In this document: positions 33,721 through 41,922 of the stretch, one piece after another
Position numbering within the stretch: position 1 is the stretch's first letter
Layout of the letters: each line of letters begins with the position of its first letter
From: Paenibacillaceae bacterium
GTDB lineage: Bacteria > Bacillota > Bacilli > Paenibacillales > Paenibacillaceae
NCBI GenBank assembly: GCA_900766135.1
Contig: CAAFUF010000029.1
Span: 186,001 to 250,000 of the forward strand
Length of the DNA: 64,000 nucleotides
Reading direction: 5' to 3'
Notes under the pieces: generated by a model
What the model saw: only the letters and a program-made list of their open reading frames with translations
What the model was told of the DNA's origin: nothing
Databases searched by the model: none
Translations under genes and position numbers: made by a program

Positions 33721-35080
33721 CTTCTTCTCCAGCTCCTTCCGGCCTCATGCCCCAAACTTGACAATCCAGTTCTCCGTCCGTAACTTTCACCGTGATTCGG
33801 TCGCCCGGATCAACGTCGGACAACGACTTGATGAGCCGTTTTCCTTGTTCATCGTAAACGAGGCTGTAGCCCCGCGCCATGACTTTCAGCGGGCTCAGCG
33901 CGTCCAAATGGCGGATGCCCGACGCCAGCTGCCCGGACTTCTCCCGCAGGATGCCGTGCATGGCCTGCCGCAGCAGGCGATCCGCCTCCCGCCGCCGTCG
34001 CCCCGCGAACTGAAGCGCTTCCCGAGGATGGAAGCGCAGCAGCCGCTGGTGCAGGCGGTCCTGCGCCGCGCCGGCCAACTGCAGGCGCGTGTCCATGCGG
34101 CCGTTCAACCGCGAGGACAGCCGGTCCAGCCGCTCCGCGTGCTGGAGCAAGCTGCGCCGCGGCTGCGTCAGCGCCGGCGAGCGCTGCAGCCGGCGCAGCC
34201 GCTCGCGCGCCTGCTGCAGGCGGTGCTGCAAGCCTTGCTGCAGCACCTGCTCGCGCTGGCGCAGAAGCGCGCGCAGCTCGGCCGTGTGCGGCACGGCCAG
34301 CTCGGCGGCCGCAGTGGGCGTGGCGGCGCGCAGGTCGGCGACGAAATCGGCAATGGTAAAGTCCGTCTCATGGCCAACGGCCGAGATGACTGGAATCGCC
34401 GATTCGTAGATCGCGCGCGCGACCTGCTCCTCGTTAAACGCCCACAGCTCCTCGAGCGAGCCGCCGCCGCGGCCGACGATCAGCACGTCGGCCTCACCTA
34501 TGCCGTTCAGCGTCCGGATCGCTTTCACGATCGACGGCGCCGCCCCTTTGCCCTGGACGAGCACGGGGTACAGGATCACCGCGGCCTGCGGGTATCGCCG
34601 CCCGAGCGTCGTCAGGATATCGCGTACCGCCGCCCCGGTCGGCGAGGTCACGACGCCGATCGTCTTCGGGAACCGCGGCAAAGGCCGCTTGCGTCCCGGA
34701 GCGAACAGACCTTCCGCGTCGAGCTTTTGCTTCAACTGCTCGAAAGCCAGATAGAGGCTGCCCACGCCGTCCGGCTGCATATGCGTCGCGTAGAACTGGT
34801 ATTGACCGTCCCGCTCATAGACAGAGACGTTGCCGCGGGCGATCACGCGCGTCCCTTCTTTGGGCCGAAACGGCAGCCGCTGGTTGTGGGAAGCAAACAT
34901 GATGCATTTGATCCGGCTGTCCGCATCCTTTAACGTAAAATACATATGCCCGCTGGAGTGGTGCGTGAAATTCGAGATTTCGCCGCGAACCCAGACGTCG
35001 TTGAGCACCTGATCCGATTCCAGCTTCATCCGGATGTAACGGTTCAAATCCTTGACCGTCAAAATCCGCTGCTGATCCAT
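33695..35080 (-). CDS. xseA: Exodeoxyribonuclease VII large subunit
   Basis: XseA is the catalytic subunit. The 461-residue protein starts at ATG 35080 after AAAGGAGG; the longer frame runs into the repeat cluster. The N-terminal OB-fold (VWVRGEISNFTHHSSGHMYF) is followed by the nuclease domain (KTIGVVTSPTGAAVRDI, VGHETDFTIADFVADLRA) and an Arg/Gln/Leu-rich coiled coil from residue 250 on. The coiled-coil codons, 34080-34340, are distinctly more GC-rich than the rest of the window. Confidence 0.94.
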   Translation of the reverse strand: MDQQRILTVKDLNRYIRMKLESDQVLNDVWVRGEISNFTHHSSGHMYFTLKDADSRIKCIMFASHNQRLPFRPKEGTRVIARGNVSVYERDGQYQFYATHMQPDGVGSLYLAFEQLKQKLDAEGLFAPGRKRPLPRFPKTIGVVTSPTGAAVRDILTTLGRRYPQAAVILYPVLVQGKGAAPSIVKAIRTLNGIGEADVLIVGRGGGSLEELWAFNEEQVARAIYESAIPVISAVGHETDFTIADFVADLRAATPTAAAELAVPHTAELRALLRQREQVLQQGLQHRLQQARERLRRLQRSPALTQPRRSLLQHAERLDRLSSRLNGRMDTRLQLAGAAQDRLHQRLLRFHPREALQFAGRRRREADRLLRQAMHGILREKSGQLASGIRHLDALSPLKVMARGYSLVYDEQGKRLIKSLSDVDPGDRITVKVTDGELDCQVWGMRPEGAGEEDEGTGSQA

Positions 35081-35100
35081 CAAGCCGCCTCCTTTCCGAG

Positions 35101-35301
35101 AAATAAGGGAAATTTGTACCCTACTCAACGCTCGATGTCCCTGTTCGAATGAAATAAGGGAACTTTTTTCCTTTATTTTATCGCGATTGCCCCTAAATGC
35201 GGCTTTTTCCACACTTTCCTCGGGAATAAGGACTAGAAAGTCCTCTATTCTCCCCCAATGACCATTTTCAAGTTAAATAAGGGCCTTATGTGCTCTTATT
35301 T
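35101..35301. repeat. Second cluster of AATAAGG/CCTTATT hairpins (xseA-folD gap)
   Basis: The 269-base gap has no gene. It holds the hairpins 35153-35177 (AATAAGGGAA with TTCCTTTATT), 35224-35250 (GAATAAGGACT with AGTCCTCTATTC) and 35275-35301 (AAATAAGGGC with GCTCTTATTT), and a partial copy AAATAAGGG from 35101 with CCCT near 35120. The core and size match the cluster at 5575-5757. Confidence 0.6.
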
Positions 35302-35348
35302 ATTTGGACCTTCCGCGGTCCGCATACCTTGTATCGGTCTAACCCTGC

Positions 35349-36206
35349 TCACGCCAATCCCTGCAGCCGCTTCGCCGCAATCAACGTATTTTGCATCAGC
35401 ATCGTGATCGTCATCGGGCCCACTCCGCCAGGTACCGGCGTGATCGGTCCGGAAACTTCCTTCACGCTTTCAAAATCGACGTCCCCGGCCAGCTTGCCGT
35501 TCTCCAGGCGGTTCATGCCGACGTCAATGACCACCGCGCCGGGCTTCACGTAAGAAGCGTCCACAAAGTTGGCACGCCCGATCGCTACGACGAGAATATC
35601 CGCCAGTTGGGTCAATTCTTTCATGTTGGCCGTCCGTGAATGGCACATCGTGACCGTGGCGTTCTCCCGCTGCAGAAGCAAGGAAACCGGCTTGCCGACG
35701 ATGTTGCTGCGGCCAATGACGACCGCGTGCTTGCCGGAGATGTCCACACCCGTGCGTTTGATGAGCTCGATGACTCCCGCCGGCGTGCAAGGCAGCAAGC
35801 TATCGTCGCCGATCATTAAATTCCCGACATTGACCGGATGGAATCCGTCAACGTCCTTCTCCGCGGAGATGGCATCGATAACGGCTTTCTCGTCAATTTG
35901 CTTTGGCAAAGGCAACTGGACCAAAATCCCATGGATATTGGTTTGACGATTCAGCTTGTCCACCAGGGCCAGCAGCTCGTCCTGAGACGTCTCCGCCGAC
36001 AGGCGGTGAACCTCCGAATAATAGCCGAGCTCATGACACGCCTTCTCTTTGTTCCGCACATACACCTGTGAAGCCGGATCCTCACCGACGAGCACGACCG
36101 CCAGTCCCGGCGTAAAACCTTGCTTCGCCAGCCGCTCTACCTCTTCGCGCAAATCCTTGCGAATCTCTTCCGAAATTTGTTTCCCGTTAATGATTGGTGC
36201 CGTCAT
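35349..36206 (-). CDS. folD: Methylenetetrahydrofolate dehydrogenase/cyclohydrolase FolD
   Basis: FolD is a bifunctional enzyme of one-carbon metabolism. The 285-residue protein has the family signatures EKACHELGYYSEV near residue 54 and PVSLLLQRENATVTMCHSRT near 170, and the GRSNIVGKP nucleotide-binding loop. It starts with ATG after AGGAGAGG. It follows nusB by 31 bases and precedes the hairpin cluster. Confidence 0.95.
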   Translation of the reverse strand: MTAPIINGKQISEEIRKDLREEVERLAKQGFTPGLAVVLVGEDPASQVYVRNKEKACHELGYYSEVHRLSAETSQDELLALVDKLNRQTNIHGILVQLPLPKQIDEKAVIDAISAEKDVDGFHPVNVGNLMIGDDSLLPCTPAGVIELIKRTGVDISGKHAVVIGRSNIVGKPVSLLLQRENATVTMCHSRTANMKELTQLADILVVAIGRANFVDASYVKPGAVVIDVGMNRLENGKLAGDVDFESVKEVSGPITPVPGGVGPMTITMLMQNTLIAAKRLQGLA

Positions 36207-36236
36207 GCTCGTCCTCTCCTCTACCTTATAATCAAA

Positions 36237-36686
36237 TTATCGGTTGCTTTTCAACTGGTCGACGTCTTGGATCATTTTGCCAAGCACGCCGTTGACGAAC
36301 TTGCCGGACTCCGCGGTGCCGAAATGCTTGGCCAGCTCGATCGCTTCATTAACGGCCACCTTGCCCGGCACGTCGTCGCGGAAGATCATTTCATACGTCG
36401 CCAGACGCAGCACCTGCCGGTCCACCTTGGACAAGCGGCTGATTTGCCAGCCTTTCAAATAATCCTCCAGCAGGGCGTCGATCGCGTCTTTCCGGCTCCA
36501 GGTGCCGTTCACCAGCTCCAGCACAAAAGCCCGGGTCGCGTCTACATCGGACAGTTCAACCTCGCTCTCGTTCTCTTCCATCGCTTCCGTCAGCAGCATC
36601 GTCACCGCTTCGTTTGCGTCAACTTCGTTCATTTCCATCTGGTACATGCTTTGTACCGCAATCTCTCTCGCCAAACGCCGTTTCAT
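36237..36686 (-). CDS. nusB: Transcription antitermination factor NusB
   Basis: The 149-residue protein binds the BoxA RNA of rRNA leaders with S10. It is fully helical, with RRLAREIAVQSMYQMEMN at the start and VAVNEAIELAKHFGTAESGKFVNGVLGKM (a family-typical segment, residues about 108-136) at the end. The start ATG follows AGGAGGAAAC. The gene lies upstream of folD as in bacilli. Confidence 0.95.
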   Translation of the reverse strand: MKRRLAREIAVQSMYQMEMNEVDANEAVTMLLTEAMEENESEVELSDVDATRAFVLELVNGTWSRKDAIDALLEDYLKGWQISRLSKVDRQVLRLATYEMIFRDDVPGKVAVNEAIELAKHFGTAESGKFVNGVLGKMIQDVDQLKSNR

Positions 36687-36810
36687 TTGTTTCCTCCTAA
36701 AAATTTCTACGCTTTATTCATCAATCCGTGCTTATCCTTCAGCATGGACCAAAACCGCCTCAATCATCACCGGTTTCGCCAAAATCGGCACTTCCCTTTA
36801 CACAAAAAAA

Positions 36811-36876
36811 GACCCGTAATAGGCTTACTCCACAAAAGGGGCAAGAACACGTTCCTAGCTCTTTTCCGGAGTAAGC
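36811..36876 (-). terminator. Terminator downstream of the Asp23-AmaP-DUF2273 genes
   Basis: A long hairpin pairs GCTTACTCC (36823-36831) with GGAGTAAGC (36868-36876), with further pairing inside (GAACACGTTC). On the minus strand it is followed by a TCTTTTTTT run. It ends the DUF2273 transcript before nusB. Confidence 0.7.
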
Positions 36877-36911
36877 ATATCACAGGAAACGGGAATGAGG
36901 AATTTGAAATC

Positions 36912-37157
36912 TCATTTAAAGGGACGCCATCGCGTAGACAGCCATTCCCAAATCATGCCCCAAGGCAAAAGAGGGCCTCCCTCTAAGTCCTTCTGCTTGC
37001 CGATCGTATACCCGATAAACAGCAGCAAGGCGCAGAACAACATATTCCAGAATCCGAAAAACAGATAGATCGGGCATAAAAACACGGCCGCCGCTATGCC
37101 AAGCAGGCGTCCTTTGTGACTCTCCCATAATTGTTTCCAGAACACCCCGCTGCTCAC
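36912..37157 (-). CDS. DUF2273 small membrane protein
   Basis: The 81-residue protein has two membrane segments (LLGIAAAVFLCPIYLFFGFW and LFCALLLFIGYTIG) in the pattern of DUF2273, a family usually found with Asp23 and AmaP in a cell-envelope stress gene set. Start assignment is uncertain: GTG 37157 overlaps an AGGGG site, and a GTG four codons downstream has better spacing. It follows amaP directly. No function is known to me. Confidence 0.75.
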   Translation of the reverse strand: MSSGVFWKQLWESHKGRLLGIAAAVFLCPIYLFFGFWNMLFCALLLFIGYTIGKQKDLEGGPLLPWGMIWEWLSTRWRPFK

Positions 37158-37159
37158 CC

Positions 37160-37699
37160 CTATTCAACCCGGCTTTTGATAACCGGGGAATGGACCAGAT
37201 TCGCAATGTAAACCGACACGTAGGACACGGGAATCCCCGTAATTTCCTCGACATGGTCATGGACCTGTCTTTGGACTTCCTCCGTCAGCGCCGGGATCGA
37301 CGTTTCTCCGTCGACGAGTGCGCGAACCACGATTTCGAGTCCCGATTCCGTGATTCGAATCCGCGTCTTGACTTCCTTGATGCCGCGCACGCGGGAAGCG
37401 GCTTTATAAGACAGATTCTCGATCGTGTCCACCGAGATTTGGATATCCCCGTATTCGTTGCGCTGGTCAATCGAGGTTGCCGAGCTCCGGTCTCTGCTGA
37501 TCGATATGTAAAAAACACGAATGCTGATGAGCAGCAACACGATAGCCACCACCCAGGTACCGATATAGAATGGCTGCCGCTCCAAGAGCTCCAGGTTTAC
37601 GGGAACTACTTCGGTGAGCAATAGAATGGCGAAAACAGAGAGGATCGCGATGCTCAAGCTGTAAATAAACATGAGAATTCGGTCTAAAATTTTGGCCAC
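37160..37699 (-). CDS. amaP: Alkaline shock membrane anchor AmaP
   Basis: AmaP anchors Asp23 to the membrane in Staphylococcus. From the GTG at 37699, 11 bases after AAGGAGG, it has 179 residues; the longer frame to 37738 lacks a ribosome site. Two membrane segments (ILMFIYSLSIAILSVFAILLL and GTWVVAIVLLLISIRVFY) are followed by a cytoplasmic Asp23-like domain. It lies between the Asp23 gene and DUF2273. Confidence 0.85.
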   Translation of the reverse strand: MAKILDRILMFIYSLSIAILSVFAILLLTEVVPVNLELLERQPFYIGTWVVAIVLLLISIRVFYISISRDRSSATSIDQRNEYGDIQISVDTIENLSYKAASRVRGIKEVKTRIRITESGLEIVVRALVDGETSIPALTEEVQRQVHDHVEEITGIPVSYVSVYIANLVHSPVIKSRVE

Positions 37700-37801
37700 G
37701 ACAGGTATTGCCTCCTTAATAGAGGTTTGCTTCAGCATGTCCCAGCTGAAAATTACAGTAAACCCCTGACCTGAAAATAGGTCGGGGGTTCGTTACGATC
37801 G

Positions 37802-38209
37802 TTATTTCACGCGATGGGTCGCTTCCACTTCTTCCGCACGTTCGGCAGCTTTGAAAATGACGTCGTGAATCTGCACGTTCACTTCGACGACATTCAGCCC
37901 CGTCATGGTTTCGATGGAGCGCTTGACGTTGCGCTGGATTTCCGAGGCGACTTCCGGGAGACGGTTGCCGTATTCGACGATGACGGATACGTCCACCGCA
38001 GCTTCGCGTTGGCCGACTTCCACTTTGACGCCTTTGGAAAGATTCTTTCTTCCCAGCAATTCGGCAATGCCGCCGGCGAATCCGCCGCTCATTCCAGCAA
38101 CGCCCTTCACCTCAACGGTAGCCAGTCCGGCAATTACTTCGATCACTTCCGGGGCAATTTGAATTTCACCGATATCCGTACGTTCGAATTCCGTTGGCAA
38201 AGTGCTCAT
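37802..38209 (-). CDS. Asp23/Gls24 family envelope stress protein
   Basis: The 135-residue protein starts at the second ATG (38209), nine bases past GAGGTGG; the first ATG touches that site. Residues 15-120 match the Asp23/Gls24 domain (APEVIEVIAGLATVEVKGV, LGRKNLSKGVKVEVG). Such proteins attach through AmaP and affect cell-envelope homeostasis. The order accC, asp23, amaP, DUF2273, nusB extends the B. subtilis accC-yqhY-nusB order. Confidence 0.9.
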   Translation of the reverse strand: MSTLPTEFERTDIGEIQIAPEVIEVIAGLATVEVKGVAGMSGGFAGGIAELLGRKNLSKGVKVEVGQREAAVDVSVIVEYGNRLPEVASEIQRNVKRSIETMTGLNVVEVNVQIHDVIFKAAERAEEVEATHRVK

Positions 38210-38321
38210 TCTATTCATCCACCTCTCAATAAGTATGACGCTGCTCTAGCGATAGATACCGCGCACTTATTATACATACTATATCATTTTGGGTTCATTA
38301 TGACAAACTTGCGGCGGCTTT

Positions 38322-39665
38322 CTATATCTCGTTTTCTTCCAGAAATTTGATATCAAAGTCACCCTTGATGAATGTCGGATGCTCCAGCAGCTTCTGGTGA
38401 AAGGGGATCGTTGTATGAATGCCTTCGATGGCGAACTCGGACAGCGCCCGCTTCATTTTCGCAATGGCTTCCTCCCGCGTGGGTCCCCAAACGATCAGCT
38501 TGGCGATCATCGAATCGTAATGCGGCGAGATCGTATACCCCGGATAGGCCCCGCTGTCGACGCGAACGCCCGGACCGCCCGGCGGCAAATAGAAGCCGAT
38601 TTTCCCCGGGGACGGCATGAAATTGCGGGAAGGATCCTCGGCGTTAATCCGGCATTCGATCGACCAGCCGTTCAGCTTGATGTCCTCCTGGGTGAAGGAT
38701 AGCGGATTGCCCTCGGCCACCGAGATCATCTCCTGGATCAAGTCGACGCCGGTCACCATTTCGGTGACCGGATGCTCCACCTGAATCCGCGTGTTCATTT
38801 CCATGAAATAAAATTGTCCGTCCTGACCCAGCAGGAATTCCAACGTTCCCGCGCCGGAATAGTTGACCGCCTGCGCAGCCCGAACCGCAGCCTCGCCCAT
38901 CTCGCGCCGCTTCTCCGGCGAAAGCACCGGGCACGGAGCTTCTTCGACCAGCTTCTGACGGCGGCGCTGCACCGAGCAGTCGCGTTCGCCCAGATAAACG
39001 GCGTTGCCATGCTTGTCGGCAATGATTTGGATTTCCACGTGCTTCATGCCGGTCAAATACTTCTCCAGATAAACGCCGGCGTTGCCGAACGCTTTTTGCG
39101 CTTCCTGCTGGGCCGTCGTAATCTGCTTAATCAGCGATTCCTCGTCATCGGCGATGCGGATCCCTTTGCCTCCGCCGCCGGCCGTCGCTTTGATGATCAC
39201 CGGGTACCCGATGTCGCGCGCGACCATGACGGCTTCGTCCAAATCCTCGATCAAGCCGTCCGAGCCCGGAATGACCGGCACCTTGGCTTCCTTCATCGTT
39301 TGCTTCGCCATCGCTTTATCCCCCATGCGGGTGATCGCTTCCGGAGAAGGGCCGATAAACGTAATGTTGCAGGAGCCGCAAATTTCCGCGAAGTCGGCGT
39401 TTTCGGCCAAAAATCCATACCCGGGATGAATCGCGTCGCACTCCGTCAACGTCGCAACGCTCATTAGATTGGTCAAATTCAAATAACTGTCCTTGGACAG
39501 CGTAGGTCCTATGCAATAAGCCTCATCGGCCAGGCGCACGTGCAGCGAATCCTTGTCCGCTTCGGAATAGACCGCTACGGTGGAAATTCCCAGTTCGCGG
39601 CAAGCGCGAATGATCCGCACGGCGATCTCGCCGCGGTTGGCAATCAATACTTTATGAAATTTCAT
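38322..39665 (-). CDS. accC: Acetyl-CoA carboxylase biotin carboxylase subunit
   Basis: AccC carboxylates biotin bound to AccB using ATP and bicarbonate, the first step of fatty-acid synthesis. The 447-residue length is typical. It has the N-terminal IANRGEIAVRIIRAC, the ATP-grasp glycine loop KATAGGGGKGIRIAD near residue 160 and RDCSVQRRRQKLVEEAP near 230. It starts at ATG, with AAAGGAGG upstream, 74 bases past accB. Confidence 0.96.
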   Translation of the reverse strand: MKFHKVLIANRGEIAVRIIRACRELGISTVAVYSEADKDSLHVRLADEAYCIGPTLSKDSYLNLTNLMSVATLTECDAIHPGYGFLAENADFAEICGSCNITFIGPSPEAITRMGDKAMAKQTMKEAKVPVIPGSDGLIEDLDEAVMVARDIGYPVIIKATAGGGGKGIRIADDEESLIKQITTAQQEAQKAFGNAGVYLEKYLTGMKHVEIQIIADKHGNAVYLGERDCSVQRRRQKLVEEAPCPVLSPEKRREMGEAAVRAAQAVNYSGAGTLEFLLGQDGQFYFMEMNTRIQVEHPVTEMVTGVDLIQEMISVAEGNPLSFTQEDIKLNGWSIECRINAEDPSRNFMPSPGKIGFYLPPGGPGVRVDSGAYPGYTISPHYDSMIAKLIVWGPTREEAIAKMKRALSEFAIEGIHTTIPFHQKLLEHPTFIKGDFDIKFLEENEI

Positions 39666-39739
39666 GAGATTCTCGTATCCTCCTTTGGAAAGCTAGGGTA
39701 GCGGCCCTTACAGCTACATTCGGGGCGGTACTCCTTGAT

Positions 39740-40237
39740 TTACTCCGGCTTCACCAAAAAGAGAGGCTGTCCGTATTCGACCATCTGCCCGTTCTCCACG
39801 AGGATGTCGATGATCTCGCCTTTGACTTCCGCCTCCAGCTCGTTCATCAGCTTCATCGCTTCAATAATGCAGACCGTCGTCTTCTCGCCGACTTTGTCGC
39901 CGATGTTCACGTAAGGCTGGGCTTCCGGCGACGAGGAACGATAGAACGTTCCGACCATCGGCGAAACTATGGTATGTAAATTAGCTGCAGGCGCAGCGGA
40001 ACGTGCCGCTTCAGCCGCTTGCGGAGCTGGCGTGGCTTCCTGGGCAGCCGGCACAGATACGGCAGCCGGAACAAATCCCGGAGCTGCAGCCGCCTGCATT
40101 GGCTGCACGTGAACGACTTCGCTCACTCCGTTCTTGCGGATGCACAAGCGAGCGCCTTCATTTTCGATTTCTAATTCATGCACGGACGTTTGGTCCAGCA
40201 GTTCGATCAATTCTTTGATTTCACTCAGCTTAAACAT
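39740..40237 (-). CDS. accB: Biotin carboxyl carrier protein
   Basis: The 165-residue AccB carries biotin on the lysine of CIIEAMKLMNELEA near residue 130, in a C-terminal biotinyl domain that begins SPMVGTFYRSSSPEA. An Ala/Pro/Val-rich linker joins it to a helical N-terminal region (MFKLSEIKELIELLDQTSV). Its partner accC follows on the same transcript. The upstream gap holds a terminator for the spoIIIA operon. Confidence 0.95.
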   Translation of the reverse strand: MFKLSEIKELIELLDQTSVHELEIENEGARLCIRKNGVSEVVHVQPMQAAAAPGFVPAAVSVPAAQEATPAPQAAEAARSAAPAANLHTIVSPMVGTFYRSSSPEAQPYVNIGDKVGEKTTVCIIEAMKLMNELEAEVKGEIIDILVENGQMVEYGQPLFLVKPE

Positions 40238-40338
40238 ATTCTCACTCTCTCCTTCAGCTTTGTAGGAAAAGCCTTGGCCTTAAAACGTAAGCCTTCTCGG
40301 CTCATAACTTTATGTATTATATCATAATCGATCAAAAT

Positions 40339-40370
40339 GGAAAGAGTCCAAGTTACCTCGGACCCTTTCC
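40339..40370 (-). terminator. Terminator of the spoIIIA operon
   Basis: GGAAAGAGTCC (40339-40349) pairs with GGACCCTTTCC (40360-40370) with one mismatch. It follows spoIIIAH by about 45 bases and is followed on the minus strand by a short T-rich stretch. Confidence 0.7.
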
Positions 40371-40412
40371 TCGATTGAACCCATCGGTTCGTTATTATAG
40401 GAGCGTAATTAA

Positions 40413-41204
40413 TTATTGCGTGACGTATTGCACGCTGACCTTATCCTGGGATACGCCCAGCTCCTTGATGACCAGGTCCATGATGCTTACGGCTTCCTTG
40501 GCTTCCATCTTCTCGCTGACGACGACGACTTTATATTTGTCGTCCGCTTCCGTCACGACGGCGTTGGCGTATTGCTGTTTGAGTCTTTCCTCAATATCGT
40601 AGATCTTCGCTTCCTTCTCTTCCAGAGCGCTTAATTCCTGTTGGGCCATCGCCGAGGCCTCCAGCGATTCGTTCTCGCTAATCGCTTGCATCAGCTCTTC
40701 CTGCTTCTTCATGTTTTCCTGGGTGCGGGCGAATTGGTAAGCATTCAGCGTATCCGTGGAAGTAACCCCTTGGGATTCCAGTTGGCTCAGCACATCTTCG
40801 TCCGTTGCGGCTTGCTTCTGGCCATCGCCCGTTGCCGGGGTGCCTTCCGCCGCCTTGCCGGAATCCGTCGATTGCGCCTCGCCGGAAGTGGCGGCATCGT
40901 CGCTTTGGGCTACGTCAGGCGTTGCGTTGCCCTCGTTACCGGCGGCTTGTTCGGTTTGATCCGCGGCTGCGGTGTCGTCCGTGATGACGCTACTGTTTTC
41001 ACTGCCTTCCGACGTCACCTCCGAGAGGATCACGTCATCACCCGCAACGTTTCCGCTCATGCCGTTATTTGTCGTACTCACTTGCTGTCCGTCCGTTGGC
41101 GTCGAAGTCTGCGGACCGTCTTCCGTAAACAGGTAGTAAGCGGATAAAATGACCATCAAGCTCAGCATGGAAACCAGCCAAATCGTTTGTCTTTTGGATT
41201 TCAT
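40413..41204 (-). CDS. spoIIIAH: Stage III sporulation protein AH
   Basis: SpoIIIAH, from the mother cell, binds SpoIIQ of the forespore across the intermembrane space. The 263-residue protein starts at ATG 41204 after GAGGAGG, has a membrane helix near residues 8-25, a Ser/Thr/Ala/Asp-rich, low-complexity linker (about 30-130), then the conserved YscJ/FliF-like domain (about 150-263). The linker is longer than in B. subtilis, giving a longer reach. Confidence 0.9.
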   Translation of the reverse strand: MKSKRQTIWLVSMLSLMVILSAYYLFTEDGPQTSTPTDGQQVSTTNNGMSGNVAGDDVILSEVTSEGSENSSVITDDTAAADQTEQAAGNEGNATPDVAQSDDAATSGEAQSTDSGKAAEGTPATGDGQKQAATDEDVLSQLESQGVTSTDTLNAYQFARTQENMKKQEELMQAISENESLEASAMAQQELSALEEKEAKIYDIEERLKQQYANAVVTEADDKYKVVVVSEKMEAKEAVSIMDLVIKELGVSQDKVSVQYVTQ

Positions 41205-41268
41205 AATGGAATTCCTCCTCAAAATTTGAATGAACGAGATACAACCTGATAACAAATCGAATCATCAA

Positions 41269-41922
41269 TTATTGCGATTGCTTGCGCGGGACGACGGAGA
41301 TTCGATATGCCGGTACGTTTAGCCCCTTCTCGACAGCGTCCACGATCAAACCTTTCACCGTTTTATTCTCGGCTCCCCGCGCTACGATCAGCACGCCGCG
41401 GACCTTGGGTTTGATCTTCTTGGTGACGATCGGCTGCTCGCTCCCGGAAGCCTCGTAGGTGACGATCTGGCCATCCCGGGTATATTGGGTGATGTGCCGT
41501 TTTCCTCCGTCCGCATCGCTTTCTTCCGTAAGTTCCTGCGAATCTTTAATGTTACGCTGAACCACGATTTCCTCGGTCGAGTCGATGGTCACGAGCACGT
41601 CCACCGCACCGACTCCCACGATTTTTTCCAAGATTTCCTTGGTCTTGCCTTCGAGCGTCATTTCGATGCTGCTGAATTCATCGTCTCCCGTCCCGCCCGC
41701 AGATCCGTCCGATCCGGCGATTTCCTGCATCATAGGCGGTTCGCGGCTCCCCTCGCCGTTAGGTTCCAGCTGCTTTACGTTAACGAAGGAATTGAACAGC
41801 ATAATGGCGATCCCAACCAGCCCGAGGATCAGCAGCCAACGGAACGTACTTGCGGTTTTTTTGCCTTCCGCTCCCCGGCCAAGCCATTGCTCCAGTTTCT
41901 TCAGCCATCCCGGCACTTTCAT
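41269..41922 (-). CDS. spoIIIAG: Stage III sporulation protein AG
   Basis: SpoIIIAG forms a large ring channel in the mother-cell to forespore complex. About 217 residues, with one membrane helix near residues 28-48 (RWLLILGLVGIAIMLFNSFV) and a C-terminal ring-building domain related to YscJ/FliF (KIVGVGAVDVLVTIDSTEE, GVLIVARGAENKTVKGLI). Start choice is unclear: ATG 41922 lies two bases past GGGAGG, and GTG 41916 has better spacing. It overlaps the end of spoIIIAF. Confidence 0.92.
   Translation of the reverse strand: MKVPGWLKKLEQWLGRGAEGKKTASTFRWLLILGLVGIAIMLFNSFVNVKQLEPNGEGSREPPMMQEIAGSDGSAGGTGDDEFSSIEMTLEGKTKEILEKIVGVGAVDVLVTIDSTEEIVVQRNIKDSQELTEESDADGGKRHITQYTRDGQIVTYEASGSEQPIVTKKIKPKVRGVLIVARGAENKTVKGLIVDAVEKGLNVPAYRISVVPRKQSQ

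Noticed and set aside
33569..34933. Open frame of 454 codons on the plus strand
   Set aside because: It lies opposite xseA and xseB, which are real; the Arg/Gln-rich translation is a shadow of the GC-rich coiled-coil codons.
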